A stretch of DNA of 64,000 nucleotides from Stenocarpella maydis (taxonomy: Eukaryota > Ascomycota > Sordariomycetes > Diaporthales > Diaporthaceae). Below are positions 45,387 to 55,846 of the stretch, piece after piece. The stretch is from positions 150,284 through 214,283 of the forward strand of contig NQMI01000080.1 in NCBI GenBank assembly GCA_002270565.1, written 5' to 3'. Positions within the stretch are counted from its first letter, which is position 1, and each line of letters begins with the position of its first letter. The notes below the pieces were generated by a model. The model was not told the DNA's origin and made no database searches. It worked only from the letters and a program-made list of their open reading frames with translations. The translations under genes and the position numbers were made by a program.

Positions 45387-47227
45387 AAGTGACGGCTGCC
45401 ACTAGGGCTGAAAGTCTTATCACTAGCTGCGGGTAGTTTAGGCCAATGAAGAAGGTCGAGATGGTATCTCTACGGGCCTGTCTCCAGCACCTTTGTGGTT
45501 GCCCTTGCTACCGGGATCTGTGGTGACCCTTCCACGCAGTAGAACCTAGGGTTTTAGCTTCAGTCTGACGTGATGTCTCGCTGACGCTGGACGAAACTTT
45601 TATCAAAGGGGTTCAGAAGATCTCCAATGGCAGCAGTGGCGAAAGAAGCAGTAAAGGCCTATCAAGGAGCGAATATCCACAAGTATGTGTGGTGGAGACG
45701 TACGCCAGGACCACGATATTATTCTCAGCGTCTACGGCCCCGAAGAAGAAGCCAAGTTTGCCCTGATCGGCTAGTACTTATATCGCTTAATGGAAGCTGC
45801 CCTTCACGGTCCCAACAAAAACGGCGGAGACAAAGTCAGGGGAGATTCCCGCAATAGCACCAACTGTCAAGAGTAGGTCATATTCGCAGTTGCATTGGGA
45901 GGGAGCCTAGCCACTTTATCTAACCTTACGAACGTTTTCAATTTGTACCGGGCATTCTGTAAGGTGGAGTTGTGTATGTACACCAGTTAGCGAGGATCAT
46001 ACTTAAACAGACCAACACCTGTGGTCACCTGTCGAGATCGCCCTGGCCCCCCGGACCTTGGGTGACAGACATCTACAGGGCTGAGACGTAGCCTACTGGA
46101 CCAGTGGGACGCTCCGCCGTCGATAACAGGCTAGGGTGGCTCGACTTGTGTTGATACCTAGGTAGTTTTTTCTCGACTTGCACAACGCGGGCAGCTGACC
46201 ACCCTGCAGCCACACCGGGATAGATGATATGGGATGACTTTGCTTTGCTTATGAGTAATCGTTGGGGGAGAAAGCTGCACGACTGGCATGCCAACAAAGG
46301 CAGCCAGCCACAGGCCTCATCAGGCAGCAATTTATTCAAATTATTTATACTTGCTGAGACTTACAGACCCCGAGTTGTTCACGCGTGAGGCTAGCCAACT
46401 GGGTAGGTAGCACATGGCTACTCGGGGTGGTTTCATGACATGTAGCACCCATTGCGATTGCGGTCGACATACACATCCTGTCTCCGCACGGGACGACTGA
46501 CTACCAAGCCGCCAACCAATATAATAGGTGCAATGGCCAAGTCTACAGCCGGGGATGTAAGTGTGCACGCAGTCAGGGGGTCGAAATACCTCTAAACGCC
46601 GCTAATGGCCTACTATGGTCATTTGTACCAGCACGAATGGTAAGGGGCTGATAGCTGCATGATGTCTGCCTTGAGGGCTTCCACGGTTTTTAGCACGCCG
46701 GGACTACTGGACCAGTGCCCATGTCATGAACTGCCCAGTGGCCGGTCCTGCTGCGAAGGAACAGTGAAGGACCATCGGCTGTGAAGGAGGTATGTTGTCT
46801 GGATGAGTTTGAACGGTCCTCTTTTACAGGCAACGCAGATATTCGCAGGATTATGGGATAGCAAACGATCGTAGGCTTACCTACCACAACAAACAGTGGC
46901 GATTGAACGTGGCGCTGTTCACCAGCATCCCACGACCCCTTCCACCGTACTTCTCGCCTCTCACCACCCGACTCACAGTAAAGCTGGGTCCATTAGCCAG
47001 CCCCCCCCCACACCCCTTCTTGTTGAGATCCGGAACGCGCGGTCGGTGCGGGGAGGTGGCAACATCATGGCGCCGGCTTGGGCAAGTCGTCGGTATAGCA
47101 ATGGCGGATCCTGACACTTGAAACCAAATAGCCGCATGCCATAATAGAGTCATGTATTAAGTGATTTTGATTAATCAGTAAATGGGATGATATGGTTTAA
47201 ATTTCACGAGTGTCGCTCTGGACATTT
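45387..47227. other. 1.8 kb intergenic
   Basis: No recognisable gene. One TACCTAGGTA motif at 46155-46164. The stretch 47120-47220 is AT-richer and probably holds the 3' end of the 14-3-3-like gene. Confidence 0.4.
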
Positions 47228-48169
47228 CTAGATGAAGCCAGGTTGCGGCTGTGCCCCTGTCACAGGGAGAGGTAGTTGTTGGGATTCCGTCACTGGCCTT
47301 ATCGTCGGGGATGTCTTCCGCTGTGGAGCTTCCGGGCTCGATGGCTTGGCCGGGCCTGGCTGTCCGCGTTTCATCATTCTCCCGAGCACGGTGACGAGCT
47401 CGCAGGCATCATTAAACATCTCGTTGTCGATGCCCTCGGTTGCCTCGTACACCTCGTTGATTGTCATGCGGGCCACCTTCCGACTCTCCTCTGCGTCATG
47501 GGCACACTCGTACAGGAAGGCCGAGTACTCAGTCCTGACTGACAAGCGCAGAGAGTGGGAGCCCCAGAGATGCTGATCCGCGAGAGCAATCGCCTCTTCG
47601 AAGTACTGCCTGGCCTGCGGAAGGTAGTCGCCAGCCGGGAGCAGGAACGCGCCGACAGCCTCGAGCCCGAACCCCGGAGGCGGGGCGACGGGCCCGCCGC
47701 GGGAAAAGGCCGTGCCCCCCGGGCGTGAGCTGTCGTCACCTGCTATGCCCTTGCCCTTGTCGGCTTTCGATGGCGCGGCGGTGGTGGCTGTGGATCCTTG
47801 TGCGGGCATGAACTGAGAGGATACCGGGGGCTGGTTGTGGAAAAGCACAAAAATGTGGTAGAAAGAGGCGCGCAGCTTGTAAGCCAGCACCTTTAGCTCG
47901 CTGTGCCTGTTCACCATGGGGATGACATACTGCTCCAGCATGACCAGCCCCTCCCTCGCGAGCCAGATGATGTGGAAGTAGAAATCAAGTGACTCGGTCG
48001 GCCTCGTGGGGTCCAGCTTGCGCTGCTTCCTCGCCTTTACCAGGTGCTGGGACAAGTTGATGGACAGGCCCAGGATCTTGAATAAAATGGAAGAGAGCAG
48101 CGGGTTTGTCTGCTCTTCTGCCTTGGCAAACTTGCCAAGGAATTTCTGATCAACCTCGGAAGATGCCAT
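47228..48169 (-). CDS. divergent 14-3-3-like protein
   Basis: Single exon, 313 residues, starting at ATG 48169. All-helical and divergent. The N-terminal half has FLGKFAKAEEQTNPLLSSIL, a conserved FHIIWLAREGLVMLEQYVIP stretch and KVLAYKLRASFYHIFVLF, equivalent to the 14-3-3 segment around DYYRYLAE. The C-terminal half has YFEEAIALADQHL, then RLSVRTEYSAFLYECAHDAEESRKVA, matching the 14-3-3 helix pair that carries N-F-S-V-F-Y-Y. A low-complexity insertion (about 115-155) and a Pro/Ser/Gln-rich C-terminal tail (about 270-313) are unlike canonical 14-3-3. Several phosphopeptide-binding residues of the classic groove (the Arg-Tyr pair, the Asn/Trp positions) are not at their expected places, so it may bind other partners or only dimerise. 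Filamentous ascomycetes have such a divergent member beside two canonical ones, from my knowledge of the group. Confidence 0.75.
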   Translation of the reverse strand: MASSEVDQKFLGKFAKAEEQTNPLLSSILFKILGLSINLSQHLVKARKQRKLDPTRPTESLDFYFHIIWLAREGLVMLEQYVIPMVNRHSELKVLAYKLRASFYHIFVLFHNQPPVSSQFMPAQGSTATTAAPSKADKGKGIAGDDSSRPGGTAFSRGGPVAPPPGFGLEAVGAFLLPAGDYLPQARQYFEEAIALADQHLWGSHSLRLSVRTEYSAFLYECAHDAEESRKVARMTINEVYEATEGIDNEMFNDACELVTVLGRMMKRGQPGPAKPSSPEAPQRKTSPTIRPVTESQQLPLPVTGAQPQPGFI

Positions 48170-49090
48170 TGACCGGGAGGTCGGTCAGGAGATGAGGGCC
48201 GGTCTCGGCAAATCGAGTGATACGCTGCCTGTTGGGTAGGGGGACGCTGGTGGCTCCGGATTCATACTCCCCCCGGCACGATCCGACCCGACGTCTCGTC
48301 CACGCGTAGAGAAGAAGGTGAGGAGACGGTTTCTGCGCTTCTCCGATTGACACATAAGGGGTGTTGCGGCGGCGACAGGTACAATTCCGGGTACTGCAAC
48401 CAGGCTTATACGGCTGGCGGGACGTGGAGATGACAATGCCTGTCAATTGTGTCTGTCCATATGGCGAGGTGGCCGGAAGGGACGAGCAGCGGAAGGCGAC
48501 AGCCACAGCAAACCAAGCAAGCGCGCGCAGGTGGCGGGTGAGCAAACACGTCCGTCGAGGCTGTCGCAAGGCGGGAATCTGATCGGAGCGTCTGGCGGGA
48601 GGGACCTGGCGTTGACGTCCTCGTGATGGGGGAGCAGCCACAGGCGGTGAGCGGGCAGGCTGGGAAGCCGGATAGCTCCTAGGGCTGGAGTTGAATAGTG
48701 GACCGGACGGAGCGCAGGTGGAGATTCTGCGGCTGTCCAGGCCTGGCTGGGCGGCCTGAAATCCTGGCTGGAGGAGGAGAAGCAGTGGTTGATATCGGGC
48801 CACGCAGGTGTGCCGCAAGAGTCGCAAACGACAGCGAAAGAGATTGGGTTGGGAATCTGAGTTTGGGGGCAGGGGTACGGGGGGAGATGAAGGGTGAGCT
48901 AATAGAGGCCTTGTCGCCGCATGAGCAACGCCGGGGCGAGCGAGCGAGGGAATGAGAAGCTGCAGCAAGGTTATGTATTCTTAAGGGGGCCCAGCCGCGC
49001 CTTGCAGGGCAGGGCAGGGGAGGTCACAACCACCAGGGGACAATAATGACAGCAGCCGCAGCGTTGGTGTTGTAGTAGTCGGTTCTCAGA

Positions 49091-49139
49091 GACTCTCTCT
49101 CTGTGTGTGTGTGTGTTTGTGTGTGTGCGTGCGCGGTGT
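49091..49139. repeat. TC/TG microsatellite
   Basis: CTCTCTCT runs into TGTGTGTG with a TTTG interruption, then GCGTGCGCG. Simple-sequence repeat about 920 bases upstream of the 14-3-3-like start. Confidence 0.85.
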
Positions 49140-49855
49140 GGAGCGTTCGGTTAAGTGGCTGGTTGCATGAACGAAGTAACCCCTGGGGTTGGAGGGCGAG
49201 TCTTAGCCTGAGTCGGACGTGCTGGTCAGATGCAACACGTGTAAGGTATGTCCCGTGTCGCCAATTCCTCTCGTGATGGCACAGCAGGACAAGCAGGTGT
49301 CGATGGGTCCGGAGGAGGAGGGAGGGAGCAATGCCTTGAGCTGTGTGCGCGCGGGTGTGTGTGCGTGTGTGCAACTCCCATGCAAGACGGAGATCAAAAA
49401 GCAAGCACAAGAGAACAAACAATAGGCGTAAGACAACAATGGAAGCAAGCGAGCGGCATGCGTGCATGCGTGCATGTGACTGCGTATCGAGAGGAAAGGA
49501 CAGGAATAGAAGAAGGCAGGCAAGGAGGAAAGACACGGAAGGAATAAAAAAGACGACAAACCGAGACGGGAGACAGACAGGGCCCCAGGTACCTCCACCC
49601 AAGAGCATCGAGGTACCTGGCTGTACCTTGGCTGGCCCGTGTTGTGGGCGCGTGGCCGCAGGAGAATGATGATAATGGCAGTGATGACGATGCTGATGTA
49701 AATGTACTCGCCTGTTGTTAGCGGTTACCGAGGGTGACGGTGGCGGATGCTGGCCATCGGGAATGGTGGTGGTCCAGATGCGAGGTGAGTTGTCCGACGG
49801 CGACTGCTGAGCAAAACTTGGTCGACGAGGGCGGCCTCGTGAGCAAGGTTACTAA

Positions 49856-49935
49856 GGCAAGGCAGGGCACGGCACGGCAGGGCAGGGCAGGGCAGGGCAG
49901 GGCAGGGCAGGACAGGGCAGGGCAAGGTAAGGCGA
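49856..49935. repeat. GGCAG pentanucleotide array
   Basis: More than ten near-perfect GGGCA units with CACGG and GACAG variants. Overlapping frames translate it as low-complexity peptide, which I do not regard as coding. Confidence 0.85.
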
Positions 49936-50450
49936 GGCTTCATCAGGTTCAAGGGCTAGCAGCATATCAGAAAGGAGTCAGGGTGGCACTGGCCTCGATG
50001 CCGGGCTCCAGGAGCAGGGAAACCAGGCATGGCATGCGCTCGGGATCTTACCACCAAGGGTATATCAATGGTGTCGACTTGGCCCATCTACCTCGAGTGC
50101 CATGTAGGCGCCTAGATACCTGGTGTACCGAGGTACCTGCAGGCGAAACTCAGTCGGGCCCTCGCCCGGCCGGTGGAGACGGGACGAGGAGAGGAAAAGC
50201 TCGTGGAGGCAGGCCCCCCAAAAGTCAATTGACGCCCGGTGGCTGCCCACTCTGCAGCCGGAGGGATCTGCAGGTTTGTAAAGCAGGCGGAACGGCGGTT
50301 GATTGACAGACTGACTGGTTGGTGACGGCTCGGGGCCGAGCTGGGACAGCCGGACAGCTGGAATCAGTTGGAACAATAAATGGTGATGGAGGGGGCGTGT
50401 AGGAATGGACCACGCGCGCGTCTAAGGTACGGAGCAGCAGACTACATCCA

Positions 50451-50477
50451 TACCTAGGTAGTCTACCTACCTAGGTA
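50451..50477. repeat. two TACCTAGGTA palindromes in tandem
   Basis: Exact copies at 50451-50460 and 50468-50477, joined by GTCTACC. They belong to the recurrent palindrome seen in several intergenic regions of this window. Confidence 0.85.
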
Positions 50478-53419
50478 TGCGTGTGTGTGCGCGTGCGTCT
50501 GTTGTCTCTCTGCGTGTGTATATACTTAGTATACGGAGCATGTATATAATGAATACACAACCAACGACCCGACCTCATCTCCGAGGCACGCAGGGGGTCT
50601 GTCTGCTGCAGACGTGCAGGGCTGGAAACACGGGCAGCGTGTTGATCATCCGCAGAGTACTCCGTAGTTGAACGAGTTTTCCCTCCACCACTGCAGGGTT
50701 TGTGCTCCCAGCGACGGCAGCGACGGGTGCTCCCAGCCAGATGTCTCAGACATGAATTCCATCATGGCTCGTGGCCCTGCGCGTGGCTCTGCTCACACCA
50801 AACCACCCTGATTCAGAGACACTGCCCAGCCAATCTCCAGTCTTCTTCAACACGCACCACCCGCGCGCCCCCACGTGTCACGACGCCCCAAACCAACCTC
50901 CATCCCATCCATCCCCTTCCTCATCTCGCTGTATCTCGCCTTGCCTGGGCCCGACCGACGGCACGCAAACTTCTGTCAGTCACTCCGGTTCGTGCCTGTG
51001 CCTGTGCCCGTGCCTGTAACACCGCGTCGTCGTTGGGTCCGCCATGTCCTTACTCCTGGGCTGGACCCTGCATAAACCACCGGCCATCAGGTTTTAGGCC
51101 TAGGGACGGCGCGCCACAAGCCCAAGCCATCCCAGGTCCAGTCCGGTCTGCTACTCTGCTTGATCCTACCTGCTGGAGGTCGGTAGTCCACCATCAAGGA
51201 GCCAGAACTTCCTGCTTCTCCCTGCCATCAACATCTGGACGACCACCCCAGCCTCCCCGATTTCCATCTACCCTTTTACTTTTGGCCCTCCTGGCCGACA
51301 AAACCGGCCGCCTCCTCCACCATGTAACGCCACGCGCGCTTGGGGCCCTCGCCCACCGCGGTGATAGGGTGTACGGAGTACCATGACTGTAGTTGTCTCT
51401 ATGCTCCATCACGAGCCTGCTCCCGGAATATGTGACCGCCCTGGCATATCACCGTCCATACTCGCAAGACCCTCGCGGCGCATGTACCGCGCAAACTGCC
51501 GGCCGTGGTGAACCACAAACACCTGCCAAACAGGCGGTGAGAGCACCACACCTGGGGCAACGTGCTCCCTCCCGCAGCTACCCAGCGCTACCTGCCACCG
51601 GGGCTCTGCTTCCCTCCCGGCCTTGCCCTCAAACCCTGTTGCCCTGTTGAATGGGGCCCGGCCTTCTAAGGGGTAGTCTTCTCAACCACAACATCAGGAT
51701 TATGCTTCTTTGCCTGTCACATGGCAGCACAGGGTGCCATTTTTGGGGGCCCGTTAACTGAACTTGGCACTGGAATAGGATCACAGGTCCTGGATGCCGA
51801 CCATTGCACTCCTGCCTCGCTTGGGCTCTGTCTTTCTTTTGTTCTCTCTCTCATTGGCCGCAGGCAGCCTACCCGACAATTCGGATACTCCTCGGCAGCC
51901 CACCGAGAGACCTTGTAGGCTGCCATCATATGTGCCCACTACACTACACCTCAGAGCCTCCTGGCCTGTCTTCTGTCCGCTCCGCCCTTTTACATCGTAG
52001 ACTCCAGCAAATCCACAAGGAGGCTTGCGACGCCCGCCTCTCGGGCGCCTTCATCCTCCGTATTGTGTCAGGCCACGGGGGCACGCCTTTTCAGGCGACA
52101 ATGGTCACCGGTTGGCCGGACCAGCTTGAATTTTTGAGCCCAGGTCCTCACACGTCGCACGTCGTGTGACCACACACCTGTACACAACAATCTGAATCCA
52201 AGATAACACTGTCCCTTGCCCTACTGACGCTAAATCGTGAGGCATTCTTTGAGCTTCCATCGTTTGCACGCCCCGGGGAGGACTGGTCGCTTCCGTTTCT
52301 CTGACAAATCCGCTGGTCTGGTGAACTCTGTTGAGGATGCAGCCATGCACGACCCTCCCCCCCCCCCCGGGGGCAGATTCCTGGGCCACATGAGTACAAC
52401 GAGTTGCAACGAGAGACAGTGAAGCGAAGGACATGAGCCAAACATGTACAGACCTTGTGAGCCCATGCGTCTAGCTAACGTATTGTTGTATGTGACAAGG
52501 GAGAACAGCAGACTACGGCGCTGTTCCCCGAGACTGAGGAATACCGTTGCCGGCAGTTGTGTCCTGCGATTCTCTCTCGGTCCGCTAGGCGGGAGCGATG
52601 GTAATTCCCTAGAAGATACCCGCAGGTCTGTCTTTGACGAGAATTACGGTCGATTGATATGGTCCTAAAGCACACATCCATATAGCACGGCCGAGGAAGA
52701 CCTGGCCGATATGTGAGACCTAGCCTCTCTCCTGCGCCGACCGAGAGAGCAGGAAGCGCAGTAAAGAAGACCAGCCACAGCCTCCATGGCTTGCTTCCCC
52801 TGCTGTGTAACTATGCATGGCCACCTGTATTGGCCGTTGGGTCCTGTTAGACTTCTCCTCTGTCTGGGCGAGTGCAGTTTCCCTGCGCGATGGACTCAAG
52901 CGGAGACGGAGACATTGGGACGCCATCTGCGGATGACTTTCATCGAGGCCACGGCTCAAATATACCAGTTTCACATGAGAGCAGGCGGGCCAATGTTTGC
53001 TAGCGTCACTCCATGGAAGGGGATCAAACAGAGGATTCCAGAGGTGTTGGTGCCACAGTTACCCTGGATAACATGTGTATTACTGCTCCATTTAGTGGAT
53101 CACACGGTCCATCCTCCCTGTGTACCTGGTCTGGAATTCTAGCAGGCGATTGCTGTCCCAATCGTGCGTTGGTGGAGGTACGTGTAACACACACGCCCTC
53201 AGGGGTTATATGACAGTTTGCTTAGTCCGTCAGCGGTCACCTTCCTGGCTTGACCCTCCACAACAGGAGATTCCGCATTAGAAAGTGTGTCAAAATCTGT
53301 CCAGATAGGCCTGGTACTCGCGACAATATGAACGATGTCTCGTGCGTATCAAGTCCCCAATCCACCCTCCAACGCCCAGGCTCTATCCGCACTTCAGTTG
53401 ACACGCGACAATACAGAGC

Positions 53420-54349
53420 CTAGTAGGCAAGTTTCTCCCGCAACGAAGCCCTCTTGTCTTCTCCGAAACCGATGCTGTCCAGGTATCTGTCCAGGCCGCC
53501 ATGCTTGGATTGAAGGTGGTCAACAATGCCTCGCACGAAGCCCGGCGCAGTCTTGGCAAAATCGTCACCCAGTCCGATGTCCCTGAGCTCGGCCAAGCGG
53601 GCGCGCTCTTCGGATCGCAGCTTCTCGTCCGAGAGGTGGTAGTCGTACTGGATGGCTTCGATGGGAGCGGCGCAGATGAGCAGGACCAGGACAACCATGA
53701 TGCCGGTGCGGTCCTTGCCCTGGGTGCAGTGGATGAGAATGGGCAGGCCCTCGGGTTCAAGCAGGGAGGAGAGGCCGGCAGCGACCTCTGTCCCTGAGGC
53801 GTCCAACGTGTCACACCCGAGGCCGACGAGACCGCGGGGCTGCATGACCTCGCGGCCCAGGATTGCGATTGCGCGCATGCGGAGGCCCACGAGGTAGAGG
53901 AAGACGAGCTTGAGGAAGCTAGACCAGCACAGCTGGTCTAGCATGAACTTCTCGAAGCCGCCGCCGGTGATCTTGACCTCGACGTAGCGGATGCCATCGA
54001 TCTTGGCGGGTTCGGCCAGGGCGTCATTTGTCTGCACCAGGGCGGGCACGGCAGAGGCTTGGCGGCGATTCCTGGCGGCCTCGGCGTGCTCTGTCTTTGA
54101 GCGCAGGTCCATGACGGTGCGGATGGCGTAATCGGACCGCAGGCGGTGGCGGTCGGCGAGATTGGCCGCGTCCGGGCGCGCAGCGCGGAACAGCAGGCCC
54201 TCGCGGACTAGGCGGCGGGACAGGAAGCCATTGATAGTAGCACCGACGTCGCGGAAGTTAAGTACGTTGTAGAAACCTCCATCATGGAGGATCCTGTCAG
54301 TACATGTGCTGACATCCGGTGAGGATGAGCCTCGTTGTAACGACGCCAT
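53420..54349 (-). CDS. CX5R tyrosine-phosphatase family protein
   Basis: Single exon, 309 residues, start ATG 54349. The conserved N-terminal FYNVLNFRDVGA and LREGLLFRAARPD-type segment is followed by VMDLRSKTE, and the catalytic P-loop is HCTQGKDRTG with nucleophile C208 and R214. This is the Tyr phosphatase 3 (IphP/Siw14-like) family, which may act on protein phosphotyrosine, phosphoinositides or inositol pyrophosphates. The C-terminal helices (about 240-309) include FVRGIVDHLQSKHGG and LDSIGFGEDK, typical of the family. No signal peptide; a hydrophobic stretch near 145-155 is part of the fold. Only 57 bases separate the start codon from an LTR-like repeat upstream, so its promoter must overlap transposon-derived DNA. 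Confidence 0.83.
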   Translation of the reverse strand: MASLQRGSSSPDVSTCTDRILHDGGFYNVLNFRDVGATINGFLSRRLVREGLLFRAARPDAANLADRHRLRSDYAIRTVMDLRSKTEHAEAARNRRQASAVPALVQTNDALAEPAKIDGIRYVEVKITGGGFEKFMLDQLCWSSFLKLVFLYLVGLRMRAIAILGREVMQPRGLVGLGCDTLDASGTEVAAGLSSLLEPEGLPILIHCTQGKDRTGIMVVLVLLICAAPIEAIQYDYHLSDEKLRSEERARLAELRDIGLGDDFAKTAPGFVRGIVDHLQSKHGGLDRYLDSIGFGEDKRASLREKLAY

Positions 54350-54406
54350 ACTTTTGCCCGTTTGACATAAAGCTTTTGTGGTTAGGGCTGGGATGGAGTG
54401 ATCGGG

Positions 54407-54812
54407 TGTAATGATCAGGGGGTTTCCGAGTACGTTAAACCTGAAAGATCAAGGGTTTATGTTCGGAATACGTTATTAGGCGGTTAATGAGCAATATTAT
54501 CTGACAATGATCACTAGCTGTAAGGCTATCCAATACTAGGATTGAATACTTAGATTGATAACCGAAGAGTCTGTTCTATAAAAGCTATCTACTGTGGTGA
54601 TAACTATATCCTTATATGTTCCGACTCTTCATTCATGACTGGTAATGGCTTTATTAGCTTCGTTCTAATTAACTAAAGCCGCCTTTCTGGATTCATTGGC
54701 TTCATCCTGATTAACCGAAGCCAGGTTAGGGCGACCTTCTTATAAGCTATCTCCCGAACTACAAAGTTGTTTTCTACGGTAGTTAGCCGCCGATGCGTGT
54801 TAGTTCATAACA
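54407..54812 (+). repeat. LTR-like repeat, left copy (RIP-mutated)
   Basis: Begins TGTAATGATCAG and ends CATAACA, so it has the TG...CA termini of a long terminal repeat. Its sequence matches, in inverted orientation, the copy at about 55420-55846, including the stretch AAGATCAAGGGTTTATG and ACTACTG-type blocks (TATCTACTGTGGTGAT). Relative to that copy it has many extra A/T positions, as expected after RIP. About 406 bases long. Confidence 0.65.
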
Positions 54813-54984
54813 CTATCTCCCCTCTTATTCCTTTTATCCTTAAAAATATCCCGTAAGTTATTTTCGTTTATCCCTATTATCATTTATACCTTCCTAATTC
54901 ATTATATCAAATAGGGTTATTCAATCTCATATCTAGAAGTTTAGCGTTCTGAAGTTAACTATAAATCATTATATATTATTGCAG

Positions 54985-55407
54985 GCCATTAAGGAGAACT
55001 ATATCAACATACCCTCATATTCTACTTGCGAGTCCCGGGGTCTTAAGGAGAGTTGTCAGGTTTCTAAACATCACTCCAGTCGTTGCTATAAGTATATCCG
55101 TTAGAACCTTTCGGGTTGCAACATTCTTAATCCGTCCGCTGCTAAGCTTCAGAATATCACGAAGTAGCGCCAGAGGCTTCGTAATAAGATGGAGGCTATG
55201 CACCTTAAGCTAGCTTACTTAATAGAATAGGATCGGGTCTAATTGGAAAAATAAAAGCGCATAATATATTGTGGTTTCTTGTGGGTAGAGGAGTTAGAGC
55301 GCGTAAAGAAGGAGGAGGCTAAAGTAGAGCGGGTGCAGGTTGTAGTACAATTCACTAAGGCCGTGCAAAGGAGTTCCGTAGAGGAGGCTGGTAAAATGCT
55401 GGCGTAA
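54985..55407 (+). pseudogene. RIP-mutated transposon reading frame (Cys-rich)
   Basis: Between the two LTR-like copies, the plus strand reads NYINIPSYSTCESRGLKESC, then VSKHHSSRCYKYIR and a stop, then NPSAAKLQNITK, and later VEELERVKKEEAKVERVQV, with several stops in between. I recognise the pattern of Cys-containing, coiled-coil proteins commonly found in fungal transposon regions. The stops and a Tyr where a Cys would be expected are C-to-T/G-to-A type changes. Not functional. Confidence 0.5.
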
Positions 55408-55419
55408 TGTTATGAGCCA

Positions 55420-55846
55420 TGTTATGGGCCAACACACATTGGCGGCTGACTACCGCAAAAAGCACCCCTGGCACCAGCGGGGTAGCTCCTAAGCCAGCCG
55501 GACACCTGATGGGCCAGTGACGCACATCCCTCCCAGGGTTAGGGTTTGGCTCGCAACGCTCGCAGCGCTCGGCATCGAGCCAGTCGAGCCTGGCGAGCCA
55601 CCCTCACAACACGACAGAAGAGTCAGAACATATAAGGACATGGTCATCACCACAGTAGATAGCTTTCATAGAACAGACTCTTCAGTCGCCAATCTAAGTA
55701 TTCAGTTCACCTACTGGATAGCCTCACAGCTAGTAATCATTGTCAGTCAAAACGAATATTGCTCAACCACCGCCTCGCAGCATATTCCGAACATAAACCC
55801 TTGATCTTGCAGGTTTTAAGGAACTCGGAACCCTCTGATCATTACA
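55420..55846 (-). repeat. LTR-like repeat, right copy (inverted, less mutated)
   Basis: On the minus strand it begins TGTAATGATCAG at 55846 and runs to CATAACA at 55420; a second CATAACA lies 11 bases further on. GC content is much higher than the surrounding desert. It is the better-preserved partner of the copy at 54407-54812. Confidence 0.65.

Larger units (their letters stand above)
48170..53419. other. 5.2 kb non-coding, microsatellite-rich stretch
   Basis: No gene supported on either strand, although short frames are plentiful. It holds a TG microsatellite, a GGCAG array, TACCTAGGTA copies and TACGGAGTA-type motifs. Near 48170-48960 is probably the long leader and promoter of the 14-3-3-like gene. 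Confidence 0.45.

Noticed and set aside
49856..49935. GGCAG array as a possible CRISPR-like or coding repeat
   Set aside because: No spacers and a unit of only five bases. A simple tandem repeat in a eukaryotic genome.
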